From Caldifarciminota bacterium UBA6260 (GTDB lineage: Bacteria > Hydrothermota > 32-111), in NCBI GenBank assembly GCA_002441125.1, contig DJVI01000005.1:54547-118546 (forward strand): a DNA stretch of 64,000 nt. Reading direction: 5' to 3'. Position 1 is the first letter of the stretch. The number at the start of each line of letters is the position of its first letter. A program made the position numbers and the translations under genes. The notes below the pieces were generated by a model. It worked only from the letters and a program-made list of their open reading frames with translations. It had not been told where the DNA came from and ran no database searches. Shown here one piece after another: positions 48,307 to 57,593 of the stretch.

Positions 48307-51300
48307 CTACCTCCTGAATATGTATTTAACATTCTCTATATCAAAAATGTCACCAATCTTTGAGAATAGTTGTGTTGAAGGTTTTATCTTATATTTTTTA
48401 GATCTAATCCTTAAATTCTGCTCTCCATCGTAAACTCTGAAATAGAGGTTTTTGTCACCTTTAAAATTATTCAAAACATTTTCAAGTTGATCGAACTCCC
48501 CATTCTTATAAGACTCTGCTTGTATACTTATCTCAACCCCATCGATCATCTCTTTTATCTGGTTCAAAGTGTAAACTTTATCTACTACAACTTTCACTTC
48601 TATATCTTTATCACTTTTTGAAATTCTGCCATCAACAACAACAAGTTGATCATCGATTAGTATCTTAGAATACTCATCAAGTTTATTTGAAAATACCATG
48701 CAATCTATATATCCTTCAAGTGTGAATATTTTAAAATTACCATAGTATGAACCGGCTTTTGATTTCTTCTTTGAAAAATCTGTAACAATTCCCATGATTG
48801 TAACATAGTTATCGTTAGGCATCTCCTTTATCTCTTCATTGGATGCTGTAACAATAGATCTGTATATTTCCCTTTCCTTCTCTACCGGATGTCCTGAAAG
48901 ATAAAAACCAAGGATCTCCCTTTCATACATCAAAGTTTTTTCCTTATCCCATCTTTTTTGATCAACAAGTTTTGTTTTCCAATCATCATCAAAATTTGAA
49001 CCAGTTGATGAGGCAAAAAGGTTCATCATTCCACTTTCCTCATCCTTTTTCTTGTTCTGGGCAATATTTAAAAGTTGTGAAAGGTTTTCGAAAAGTATAT
49101 CTCTGCCAATTTTAAGTGAATCAAAAGCACCCGCTTTTATCAAAGACTCTATCGCCTTCTGGTTAACCGTTGTTGTGTTAACTCTTAAAAGAAAATCCAT
49201 AAAATCTTTAAATTTACCATCTTTTCTTGCATTAACTATCTCTTTTACAGCATTCTCCCCAACATTTTTAATAACTCCCATACCCAACCTTAAAGAATCA
49301 TTTTCAACTTTAACATAAAAATCTGAACTGTTCACATCTGGAGGAAGTATAGGAATTCCCATATCTTTAACTTCAGTTATATATTTAACAATATCCTTGA
49401 TGTCAGATATGTAAGCATTTATTACTGAACACATATACTCGGAAGGATAATGTGCTTTAAGATAACCTGTAAAATATGATAGAAGTCCATAGACTGTTGC
49501 GTGTGATTTGTTGAATCCATATCCAGCGAATTTTGCCATTATATCAAAAATTTCATAAGATAGTTCTTCAGATAATCCCTCTTTCATAGCACCATCAACA
49601 AATTTTTGCATATACCTGTCCATTATTGTTGGATCCTTTTTTCCCATAGCTTTTCTCAATGTATCAGCCTCTGCAAAAGTGAATCCTCCAAGCAAGTTAG
49701 CCATCTGCATAACCTGTTCCTGAAAGAGTGGATGTCCAAAAGTTTCCTTCAAAATGGGTTCAAGTTTTGGATGTTTGTATCTTATCTCCTCTTTTCCATT
49801 TTTCCTTTTTATTATACTTTCCTTCTGTTCTGGACCAAGCGGACCCGGTCTGTAGAAAGCTATTATGTTTATAATATCGTTAAATTCTGTTGGCTTATAT
49901 CTTTTTAAAAGGTCCCTCATTCCTGAACTTTCAAGTTGGAAAACCCCAACAGTTTTTCCACTCTGTAAAAGTTCATAAGTTTTTTTATCATCAAGTGGTA
50001 AAGAGTAAAGATCAAGATTTATATTTTTCTCTTTTAAAAGATCGAGTGTAAACTCTATAACTGAAAGCGTTGTCAGACCTAAAACATCTATTTTCACAAG
50101 TCCTATCTTTTCGATACAGTTCTTTTCAAACTGTGTTACAACCCCATTATCATCTGATGATTGTTTCCAAACTGGAACAAAATCTGTTACAGGACCGGGA
50201 GTAATAACTATTCCGGCTGCATGTTTGGATACATGCCTTTTGTTCTTTTCAAGACCTATTGCGAGGTTTAAAACTTTTTCATACTCTTCCTTTCCACCTG
50301 TCAACTCTTTCCAGTTGGTTATCTCCTTTTTCCCTTCTTCAAGTGACATATCGGCAGGTAACTTTTTCGTTATATTTTTAACTTCTGAAGGTGGAAGTCC
50401 AAAAACTCTTGCAACATCTGTAAAAACTTGTCTCGACTTCAGGTTGTTGAAAGCAGCTATCTGTGCTACATTCTCACTTCCATACTCTTCAATAAGAAGA
50501 TTCAACAATCTGTCTCTATCCCTATCAGAAATATCTATATCAACATCTGGCATCGAAACTCTATCAGGATTTAAAAACCTTTCAAAATAAAGGTTATAAT
50601 CAAGAGGGTTAACCTTTGTCACATCCAAAAGGTATAAAACCAAGGAGCCTGCCGCCGATCCCCTTCCCGGACCAACAGATATATTGTTCTCCCTCGCTTT
50701 TTTTACAAGGTTGTAAATTATTATAAAATAGCCAGAATAGTTCATCCTACCTATAACATCCATTTCAAACTTTACTCTATCAATAACCTCTTTAGGTGGT
50801 TTACCTTTAAATTTCTTTTCAAGTCCCTGATTCACCAAAAATTCAAGATAGCTTTTTTCATTTTCGAATTCAGGTGGAATCGATATTTTAGGCATCTTGA
50901 AATTTTTACCTGTAGTATCTATAGAAAGATTACATCTATCAGCAATCTTTACACTGTTTTCAAGTGCTTCTGGAATATCTTTAAAAAGTAAGTTCATCTC
51001 TTCCTTAGATTTCAGATAAAACTCTTTTGAAGAAAATCTCAACCTTTTTTCATCACTCAAAACCGCTCCGGTTTGAAGGCATAGAAGAACATCATGTATC
51101 TCAAAATCCTCTTTATTCAAATAATGGACATCGTTTGTTGCAACATAACCGATCCCCAATTTTTCAGCAATCTTTAATTGTTTCTCTATTATCATCTGAT
51201 CTTCAGCCATCCCCACTCTCATAAGTTCAAGGAAAAAATTCTCCTTACCAAAAAACTCTATATACCTTTCAGCAGCCTTCAAAGATTCATCGAATTTGTT

Positions 51301-51753
51301 TTCAAGAATATAGTTTTGAACCTCTCCTTTTCTGCAAGCTGAAAGACCTATAAGCCCTTTTGAATGTTTTTTCAAAATTTTATAATCTATTCTCGGTTTA
51401 TACCTGAAACCTTTCAGATAAGCTTCGGAGGATAGTTTTATCAGATTTTTATAACCTGCATCATTTTCTGCAAGTATCAAAAGGTGAAAAGTTTTATCTT
51501 CATCATTTATACTTCCATTCTTCTCTTTTTCAATATCTTTAACTATATAAAATTCCTGTCCAATTATAGGTTTTATCCCATTTTTAACACATTTATCATA
51601 AAACTCGATTATACCAAAAAGGTTTCCATGGTCAGTTATAGAGAGTGATTTGTAATCGAGTTCTATAGCCCTTTTTATAAGTTTATCAAGATTTATGGCG
51701 CCATCTAATAGAGAGTATTCCGTATGTAGATGCAGATGAACAAAATCTTTCAT
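48307..51753 (-). CDS. dnaE: DNA polymerase III alpha subunit (DnaE)
   Basis: 1148 aa. PHP domain at the N-terminus (HLHTEYSLLDGAINLDKL, ITDHGNLFGI), polymerase core with GPGRGSAAGSLVLYLLDV and the catalytic Asp pair in MPDVDIDISDRDRDRLL, helix-hairpin-helix region and a C-terminal OB domain (NYVTIMGIVTDFSKKKSKAGSYYGNF). It is the replicative polymerase subunit. Its ATG overlaps the CBS-protein stop (ATGA) and AAGGAAAA precedes it. Confidence 0.98.
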   Translation of the reverse strand: MKDFVHLHLHTEYSLLDGAINLDKLIKRAIELDYKSLSITDHGNLFGIIEFYDKCVKNGIKPIIGQEFYIVKDIEKEKNGSINDEDKTFHLLILAENDAGYKNLIKLSSEAYLKGFRYKPRIDYKILKKHSKGLIGLSACRKGEVQNYILENKFDESLKAAERYIEFFGKENFFLELMRVGMAEDQMIIEKQLKIAEKLGIGYVATNDVHYLNKEDFEIHDVLLCLQTGAVLSDEKRLRFSSKEFYLKSKEEMNLLFKDIPEALENSVKIADRCNLSIDTTGKNFKMPKISIPPEFENEKSYLEFLVNQGLEKKFKGKPPKEVIDRVKFEMDVIGRMNYSGYFIIIYNLVKKARENNISVGPGRGSAAGSLVLYLLDVTKVNPLDYNLYFERFLNPDRVSMPDVDIDISDRDRDRLLNLLIEEYGSENVAQIAAFNNLKSRQVFTDVARVFGLPPSEVKNITKKLPADMSLEEGKKEITNWKELTGGKEEYEKVLNLAIGLEKNKRHVSKHAAGIVITPGPVTDFVPVWKQSSDDNGVVTQFEKNCIEKIGLVKIDVLGLTTLSVIEFTLDLLKEKNINLDLYSLPLDDKKTYELLQSGKTVGVFQLESSGMRDLLKRYKPTEFNDIINIIAFYRPGPLGPEQKESIIKRKNGKEEIRYKHPKLEPILKETFGHPLFQEQVMQMANLLGGFTFAEADTLRKAMGKKDPTIMDRYMQKFVDGAMKEGLSEELSYEIFDIMAKFAGYGFNKSHATVYGLLSYFTGYLKAHYPSEYMCSVINAYISDIKDIVKYITEVKDMGIPILPPDVNSSDFYVKVENDSLRLGMGVIKNVGENAVKEIVNARKDGKFKDFMDFLLRVNTTTVNQKAIESLIKAGAFDSLKIGRDILFENLSQLLNIAQNKKKDEESGMMNLFASSTGSNFDDDWKTKLVDQKRWDKEKTLMYEREILGFYLSGHPVEKEREIYRSIVTASNEEIKEMPNDNYVTIMGIVTDFSKKKSKAGSYYGNFKIFTLEGYIDCMVFSNKLDEYSKILIDDQLVVVDGRISKSDKDIEVKVVVDKVYTLNQIKEMIDGVEISIQAESYKNGEFDQLENVLNNFKGDKNLYFRVYDGEQNLRIRSKKYKIKPSTQLFSKIGDIFDIENVKYIFRR

Positions 51754-52571
51754 TTTTCCTTTACCTTTCCAAGATCCTTTACAAGCAATCTGTTTATCCT
51801 GTGTTTATGTGTTTCGAGAATTTTTATCTCATAGTTATCTATTTTCAATACCTCACCCTTTTTTGGAAGATGTTCAAGTTTTGAAACAACGAAACCACCT
51901 ATAGAGTTAACATCTTCGGAAACAAAATTTGAACCTATATTTTCGTTGAAATCGTCAAGGTTCATCATTCCGGAAACAAGATATGTGTTTTCATCTATCT
52001 TTTTATAATCTATATCCTCTTTCTCAAGTTCATCCTGAATTTCTCCAACAATCTCCTCAATTATATCCTCCATAGTCACTATACCTGCAACACCACCATA
52101 CTCATCTATCACAATGGCAATAGATATACGATTTTTCTGGAACTCTCTTAATGCTGAAAGTGCAGATTTTGTTTCTGGAACAAAGTATGGAGGTCTAACA
52201 ATTTCAACGGCATAAAGTTCCTTATCAGTTTTGAAAAACTTTAAAATATCCTTTGAATATATTATTCCAACAATATTATCTATATTATCCTGATAAACAA
52301 CTATTCTCGATTTACCTGTTCTGTTTATTAAATCTACAACATCGTTTAAACTCTCATCAAATGGAACTGCCTTAACATCAACCCTCGGAACCATTATCTC
52401 ACCAATCAATGTCTCTTCCAGTTCGAATATACCTTCAACAAGATCCTTTTCATCATCTGAGATAATATTTTTCTCTTCAGACTCTTCAATCATCTCTTTT
52501 ATGAACTGTTCTTTAGTGTCTGGATTTTTACCAAAAAGTATTTTAAGAATCTCCTTTAACTTTCCTTCCAT
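51750..52571 (-). CDS. CorC/HlyC-type CBS-pair protein without membrane domain
   Basis: 273 aa. A charged N-terminus is followed by ELEETLIGEIMVPRVDV, the entry to a CBS pair (about 65-190: VVYQDNIDNIVGIIYSKDIL, IVIDEYGGVAGIVTMEDIIEEIVGEIQDE) and a C-terminal CorC_HlyC domain (about 195-270). There is no N-terminal membrane CNNM domain, so it is of the short soluble CorC type. Homologues are linked to magnesium/cobalt transport. GGAGAGATAG precedes the ATG, which lies 29 bases inside the DUF502 gene. Confidence 0.93.
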   Translation of the reverse strand: MEGKLKEILKILFGKNPDTKEQFIKEMIEESEEKNIISDDEKDLVEGIFELEETLIGEIMVPRVDVKAVPFDESLNDVVDLINRTGKSRIVVYQDNIDNIVGIIYSKDILKFFKTDKELYAVEIVRPPYFVPETKSALSALREFQKNRISIAIVIDEYGGVAGIVTMEDIIEEIVGEIQDELEKEDIDYKKIDENTYLVSGMMNLDDFNENIGSNFVSEDVNSIGGFVVSKLEHLPKKGEVLKIDNYEIKILETHKHRINRLLVKDLGKVKEK

Positions 52572-53175
52572 CTATCTCTCCATTTCTATTCATTAATAAA
52601 CCACTCGTGACAATTATATTGAAAGCTTCTTCAAGTGTAAAATCAGTTTCAACAACATCCTTTTTCTTTATAACAGCAAAAAATCCGGATGTAGGGTTAG
52701 GAGATGTTGGTATGAAAATCGACAGAGCTTCTTCCCCATCCACAAACCACTTCTCATCGTTAGTTACAAAACCTATCGTATACATATCTTTATTGAAATA
52801 GTGAACAAAAACAACCCTTTTAAAAGATTTTTTTCTCTGCTGTATCAACTGGTTGATAATCTCCTTTGTTGGCATGTAGATATTTTTTATTATTGGAGTT
52901 GAAATGAAAACATTTTCAAAAAATTTTATTAGGTATCTTCCAATATACATCTCTCCAATATAACCTAAAATTATTATTAAAATTAATGAAAGTATAAAAC
53001 CTATGAAATTTATGACAAAATTTGGAAGATTTTTTATGTATGGAATCGTTTTAAAAATAAATCCCCAGAATCCACCCAACTTTGAAATTACAAATGTTAC
53101 AAAAAGAATTGTAACAAAAAGTGGAACTATCACTAAAATCCCAGAAATAAAAAGTTGTTTTAATCTTTCCTTCAT
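52543..53175 (-). CDS. DUF502 membrane protein
   Basis: 210 aa. Two N-terminal membrane helices (about 8-32 and 52-75) are followed by FFENVFISTPIIKNIYMPTKEIINQL, FKRVVFVHYFNKDMYTIGFVTND and FIPTSPNPTSGFFAVIKKKDV, characteristic of the DUF502 family. Its role is unknown in bacteria. It starts one base after the stop of the C25 peptidase gene with no clear Shine-Dalgarno sequence, so translation is probably coupled. Confidence 0.9.
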   Translation of the reverse strand: MKERLKQLFISGILVIVPLFVTILFVTFVISKLGGFWGFIFKTIPYIKNLPNFVINFIGFILSLILIIILGYIGEMYIGRYLIKFFENVFISTPIIKNIYMPTKEIINQLIQQRKKSFKRVVFVHYFNKDMYTIGFVTNDEKWFVDGEEALSIFIPTSPNPTSGFFAVIKKKDVVETDFTLEEAFNIIVTSGLLMNRNGEIDGRKVKGDS

Positions 53176-53176
53176 A

Positions 53177-56100
53177 TCATTTTAAAAGTAAAATTTTATC
53201 TTTAAAGTAGATCCTATCATTCTCGAATATCAAAAAATATACACCATTTGAGAAATTTTTCAAATCAAAAGTGAAACTGTTTTTGTTTTCAAAAGTATAA
53301 TCTTTAACAACCCTTCCATCTATAGAAAGAACTTTAACTTTCCATTTTCCATTAAGCCCTTTAAAATAGTATGTCAACTTATCCCTGCTTATAAGATTGG
53401 AATCAGCTCTAACAATACCTGTTGTTTCAGAATAGAAAAATTTTGGTTTAACTTTAACATAACTTATAAAAACACCGCTGTCAGTTATAACTGAATCTGA
53501 TCTGAAAACGAACTGTAATCTTACTTTCTCAACTGTATCTGTACTTAAATCAAAAACTTTCCATCCTTTTAAAGTAAGTGAAGAATCTTTTTTTAACGCT
53601 CCACCTGAAGAGATGAAATCCAATATTTTTGTACTATCACCTTTTAAAAGATTTAAAAATATTCCATCAACATTAAAAATCGGCTGAGAGTTGTAAAATT
53701 CAAGAACAGGTAGTTTGGCATACATGTAAACAGAGCATATAGTTTGTGGATAAATGTAAAATTCTTTAGATGTAATAGTGTCAGACATATTATTAAAATA
53801 ACCTGTCTCAAAACCCGGATGAAGGTTTTGATTTTTTGTTATTGTCCAATTCGAAGTGAAATGTTCCCATTTGGAAAGATCTCCTGAAAAATCATCGTAA
53901 AAAGAATACTCTCCATTGTTTAAATATTCTATCTTTCTTTTCAAAAGAGTGTCTCCCCTGTAAAGGTATAAAGAAAATTTTAAATTACTCTCACTTGTTG
54001 GAACACCACAGAAAAATGTTTTTTCAAGAGTACTATCAAAATTTTCAAAAAATGTTGTATCTATTATTGTATATGAACCTTCAAGAAAAATTCTGAACTT
54101 TCCATTTTCAATCAAAGGTTTACAATTTTTTTTGATTTTAAAATTAAAATTCGAATTCGAAAAGAAAAGTTTTTCAACATTCAGACTGAAAGAATAAACT
54201 CTTAAAGAAAAAGTATCCTGTAAAACATCATCAACATAAAGTAGCAGAGTATCAACAAAATCTTTTGATTGTAAAGGTGTATAAACTATAGAATCCAAAG
54301 AGTAAGATTTCAAACTATCTTCAAAATTTAAAAATTTTGAGACGAGTTTTATCTTATGTGAAATCGGATCAGAATTTTTTATCTTCAAATAATTCTTCGC
54401 TCCAATATAGAGTGTATCTGAAAAAATGGATACATTTTTTGTTTCAATATTTTTCACTATTAAGGAATCATAAAATGTTTTATAGTTAACTTTACTTACA
54501 ACAAAATATAGATAGACACTATCGTTTATTCCTGTCAGAGAGAAATCTACATATCCGTTACCATCCGTCTTTCCCCTAAAAATAATAGTATCCTTTGAAA
54601 GACAAACGAGAGCGTTACTAACTGGAATATTATCTTCATCTTTAACAAAAACCTCCATAATGTTTGAACTTTTTCTAAAAAGAACATTCAAACCTTTAGG
54701 GTTTTCTGTAAAAATAGGAAGTTCAGGATCACCAAAATAGTTTAACTGGTATATATGCCATCTGTAAAGGTTTTCATCGTAAGAGAAAGGTTCTATCTCA
54801 CTTTTTACCTGATTTAAAATCTCCGAAGGTCTCTTATCATCACTTTCTGTGAAAAGTATTTGAAAAAATCTGTAATCTAACATCTCAGATACACCGTAAC
54901 CCGGATAACCAGGAGCACCCCACCCATACCTTGAGTTTGTTATCAATGAGATAAAACCTCCCGTTGGGGAATCCTGAAAATTTTCAGTTATTGAATGAAG
55001 AATATAGGTTGTATCCTCTCTATCGAAAGCACCAACCCAACAACCTATTGAATAAAAGAGTCCACTTTTGCTTCCGTTGGTCAATGTTGTAGCATCACCT
55101 CTTGTAATGGCTGTTTTATAATCTACCCATACACCTTTAAAAGATCCATGGCCGTTGTGGTTTACAATGTTATAACCCATATCAAGAGAATCCAGTATAT
55201 CAGATTTTCCAATATGTCCCTGATCCTCATAAAATTTTAGAATATGGAAATAATCCGGAATTATATCTTTTTCAATCATATCTTTAGCAACACCACCTGA
55301 AGTCATCGGATCATCCCAAAGTATCATCCCTAAAAACACTCCCCTTGTTAGGTGTTCAGTATTTTTAACAAGATCATAATCTATTATTCTTGAAATTATA
55401 GGTGAAGGTCCATAATATATAGTATCAAAAAGTATTCTTCCAACAACAACCTCTGGAACAAGATCAGCTGAATCTTCAACTTCCCCCCAGATTGTATCAC
55501 CATCCAAATTGAAATTTCCATCAAGGTTGGAATAATAGATATCGGAAGGTATCGAGTCCTCATCAGTATAATAATCAGCGTTACAGTTCATGGCGAAAAG
55601 TCTTCTAACAGGGATTATAGCCCTATCCCCACCTAAAAGGAGGTATTTAAATCCGTTTAAGTTGTATTCATCTTTAATATAGTTCCTTATCTTTTCGGCA
55701 CTATCAACACCAGAATAATATGGTAAAATAGATTCTATGAAACTCAACTTGGTTTTATATCCTTTTTTCGTTTTCCAATCTTTAAGACGGGAGAAAATGG
55801 AATCATACTTTATGGATGTTATTATCAGGTAATCATATATAGAACTATCTTTAGAAATGTAAATATCTTTTTTTGAATAAAAGATAACTATTTTTTCATA
55901 GGAGAATAACTTCCCATCTTTTGTAAAATATGGAAATATTTTCAGGGATCTTTTTTCAGGTAAAAACTGGAGATACTCTTTAAATTCACCTTTAAAACTT
56001 TTCTCCTCTTCAATTCTATCAACGGAAAATGGTTGTTGGGAAAAAGTTGTTAACTTGTAATCCTTTATCTCTTTTTGATCTAAAAACTGATAACTTTCTA

Positions 56101-56287
56101 TTTTAAGAATAGAATTTTTTGAAATTAGAATGAAAGATGGAAGGTTTACACCATAACTGTTTTCAACAGTTTTCAAAATAGTAAAATCTGGGTTATAAAA
56201 ATTATCGTTAAAACTTATCTCTATCTTTTCTGGGAAAATTTTTAAAAAGAGAATAAAAAGAATAAAAATAAAAGTTTTTTTCTTCAT
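53177..56287 (-). CDS. Secreted C25-family (gingipain-type) cysteine peptidase with sorting domain
   Basis: 1036 aa. A signal peptide (1-19) is followed by an N-terminal beta-rich part (about 20-145) and the C25 catalytic domain (about 150-520): YDYLIITS at its start, YLLLGGDRAIIPVR, catalytic H380 in NHNGHG and C416 in SIGCWVGAFD. A long beta-rich region follows, and the last about 85 residues form a type IX-like sorting domain (VKVLSIDGRVVKDYTF, then NFSNGVYFLIFENDR and a Lys-containing end). It could be a secreted protease or a PorU-like sortase, since both belong to C25. It heads the operon that runs to uvrB. Confidence 0.88.
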   Translation of the reverse strand: MKKKTFIFILFILFLKIFPEKIEISFNDNFYNPDFTILKTVENSYGVNLPSFILISKNSILKIESYQFLDQKEIKDYKLTTFSQQPFSVDRIEEEKSFKGEFKEYLQFLPEKRSLKIFPYFTKDGKLFSYEKIVIFYSKKDIYISKDSSIYDYLIITSIKYDSIFSRLKDWKTKKGYKTKLSFIESILPYYSGVDSAEKIRNYIKDEYNLNGFKYLLLGGDRAIIPVRRLFAMNCNADYYTDEDSIPSDIYYSNLDGNFNLDGDTIWGEVEDSADLVPEVVVGRILFDTIYYGPSPIISRIIDYDLVKNTEHLTRGVFLGMILWDDPMTSGGVAKDMIEKDIIPDYFHILKFYEDQGHIGKSDILDSLDMGYNIVNHNGHGSFKGVWVDYKTAITRGDATTLTNGSKSGLFYSIGCWVGAFDREDTTYILHSITENFQDSPTGGFISLITNSRYGWGAPGYPGYGVSEMLDYRFFQILFTESDDKRPSEILNQVKSEIEPFSYDENLYRWHIYQLNYFGDPELPIFTENPKGLNVLFRKSSNIMEVFVKDEDNIPVSNALVCLSKDTIIFRGKTDGNGYVDFSLTGINDSVYLYFVVSKVNYKTFYDSLIVKNIETKNVSIFSDTLYIGAKNYLKIKNSDPISHKIKLVSKFLNFEDSLKSYSLDSIVYTPLQSKDFVDTLLLYVDDVLQDTFSLRVYSFSLNVEKLFFSNSNFNFKIKKNCKPLIENGKFRIFLEGSYTIIDTTFFENFDSTLEKTFFCGVPTSESNLKFSLYLYRGDTLLKRKIEYLNNGEYSFYDDFSGDLSKWEHFTSNWTITKNQNLHPGFETGYFNNMSDTITSKEFYIYPQTICSVYMYAKLPVLEFYNSQPIFNVDGIFLNLLKGDSTKILDFISSGGALKKDSSLTLKGWKVFDLSTDTVEKVRLQFVFRSDSVITDSGVFISYVKVKPKFFYSETTGIVRADSNLISRDKLTYYFKGLNGKWKVKVLSIDGRVVKDYTFENKNSFTFDLKNFSNGVYFLIFENDRIYFKDKILLLK

Positions 56288-56305
56288 AAAATTTCCTTTT
56301 GTTTA

Positions 56306-56333
56306 ATTATAGAATATTGAGAAAAAATATCAA
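56306..56333 (-). promoter_or_regulatory. Promoter of the C25 peptidase-dnaE-purA-uvrB operon
   Basis: Minus strand: TTGATA (56333-56328), 16-base spacer, TATAAT (56311-56306). It is followed by about 18 bases with AAGGAAA before the ATG at 56287, so the leader is only about a dozen bases. Confidence 0.7.
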
Positions 56334-56343
56334 CTTTAAAAAA

Positions 56344-57318
56344 TTATTTTGGTGTATATCCGGCATCTCTTATAGCGTTAAAAACTTCAGATATCTTGAA
56401 ATCACCTTCAACATAAACTTCTTTTTTCTCAACATCAACAAAAACTCTTTTAACTCCCTTAACTTTCATCAAACTTTTCTCAATAGTGTTGGCACAATGA
56501 GAACACATTATATCTTCAACTTTAATTTTATAACCTTCCATTTTCTTCCTCCAAATTTTCTTTATATACGATCTTGAAATAAGAACAAGGAGTATCAAAG
56601 ATGATGCAAGTTTAAAATAATTAACACCCATATTATGTTTATGCATAACAAAATTTTCTTTAAGATTGAAATCACCTATTATTAAGTCAAGCAAAAAACC
56701 TGAAATGAGAGAGATTATTATTATCGATAAAAGATAAATGAATAGTGTTTTTTTACCAAGCTTTTTTAGAACAAAAAGAATAGTTGCACTATTTGTCGCC
56801 GGCCCAGTTATAAGGAATACAAGTGCCGCTCCCGGTGATAGACCTTTAAAAACAAGAGAAGCAGCGATAGGTATTGAGCCTGTTGCACAAACATAAAGTG
56901 GTATCCCAGTTAACATCATCAAAAGATAAGAAAGGAATCTATTTGAAAAATAACTTTTGAAAAAACTTTCTGGAATAATAAGAGAGATGAATGTTCCCAA
57001 AAGAACACCAAGAAGAATCCATTTTCCTGTTGATTCAACAAGTTCAAAAAATGAATATTTTAAAGATGATATCATTTTTTCTTTAAAAGTTTCTTTTTCA
57101 ACATTTTCTGTTTTACATTTTTCAACATCAGTTTTTTCACCCTCTTTAACAAAAATTTTTACAAGTAAACCTCCAAGAATACCACCCAAGAATGATGAAA
57201 GAGGTCTAAATATTGCAAAAACTGGTCCAAGCAAAGAATAAGTTGCAAGGATAGAATCCAATCCTGTTGTTGGGGTTGAAATTAAAAAAAGAAACTGTTG
57301 CCTTTTTTGATGCTCCAT
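56344..57318 (-). CDS. SO_0444-type metal permease, C-terminal part with HMA domain (frameshifted from the N-terminal part)
   Basis: 324 codons from the first ATG in this frame. From FLISTPTTGLDSILA onward it is the second half of a DUF318/YraQ-type permease: GPVFAIFRPLSSFLGGILGG, GIPLYVCATGSIPIAASLVFKGLSPGAALVFLITGPATNSAT. A C-terminal heavy-metal-associated domain follows (about 260-324) with the metal motif IMCSHCANTIEKS and GVKRVFVDVEKKEVYVEG. Permeases of this kind with an HMA tail are described as Cu/Zn efflux transporters. The N-terminal half lies in another frame at 57206-57559; the frames join at a run of seven T. The leading MEHQKRQQF residues are probably not real protein. Confidence 0.8.
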   Translation of the reverse strand: MEHQKRQQFLFLISTPTTGLDSILATYSLLGPVFAIFRPLSSFLGGILGGLLVKIFVKEGEKTDVEKCKTENVEKETFKEKMISSLKYSFFELVESTGKWILLGVLLGTFISLIIPESFFKSYFSNRFLSYLLMMLTGIPLYVCATGSIPIAASLVFKGLSPGAALVFLITGPATNSATILFVLKKLGKKTLFIYLLSIIIISLISGFLLDLIIGDFNLKENFVMHKHNMGVNYFKLASSLILLVLISRSYIKKIWRKKMEGYKIKVEDIMCSHCANTIEKSLMKVKGVKRVFVDVEKKEVYVEGDFKISEVFNAIRDAGYTPK

Positions 57319-57559
57319 TTCTTCTTAAATGTTCCACAAGAGGGATAACTCCACATGAACAAACTGGTATTGGAACTCCAAAAAATGCTGCTTTTACAAC
57401 ATCGGAGAATTTTTTATCTGAAAGATTGTTATATATTTTTTCCTCAGGAATAATAAATTTTACAACTCCCGCAAAAAAATATCCTATCAAAAGATATAAA
57501 GACATTGAATAAAAAATGTTAAAACCAGGTAAAGATATAAACTTTTCTAATAAGCCCAT
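57206..57559 (-). CDS. SO_0444-type metal permease, N-terminal part (frameshifted)
   Basis: 117 codons. Residues 1 to about 92 match the start of a DUF318-type permease: membrane helix LYLLIGYFFAGVVKFIIPEEK, then VVKAAFFGVPIPVCSCGVIPLVEHLRRNGASKKATVSF, with the CSCG motif of the family. After VSF the frame reads FNFNPNNR and loses similarity. Removing one T from the run at 57284-57290 continues as VSFLISTPTTGLDS, the expected sequence. The gene is therefore interrupted by a one-base change, or is expressed by slippage. No clear Shine-Dalgarno sequence precedes the ATG. Confidence 0.78.
   Translation of the reverse strand: MGLLEKFISLPGFNIFYSMSLYLLIGYFFAGVVKFIIPEEKIYNNLSDKKFSDVVKAAFFGVPIPVCSCGVIPLVEHLRRNGASKKATVSFFNFNPNNRIGFYPCNLFFAWTSFCNI
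57284..57290 (-). other. T7 run at the frame junction of the permease-HMA gene
   Basis: Seven T on the minus strand (TCTTTTTTTAATT). With seven T the permease reading frame breaks; with six it is open through the HMA domain. It may be a sequencing error, a true mutation, or a slippage site. Confidence 0.75.
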
Positions 57560-57593
57560 ACTAAAAAATAATTAAATCCCTTCAATTTTCGAC

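Noticed and set aside
56288..56343. Possible small RNA or terminator between the C25 and permease genes
   Set aside because: The gap is explained by the TTGATA-16-TATAAT promoter of the C25 gene; no stable hairpin was seen.
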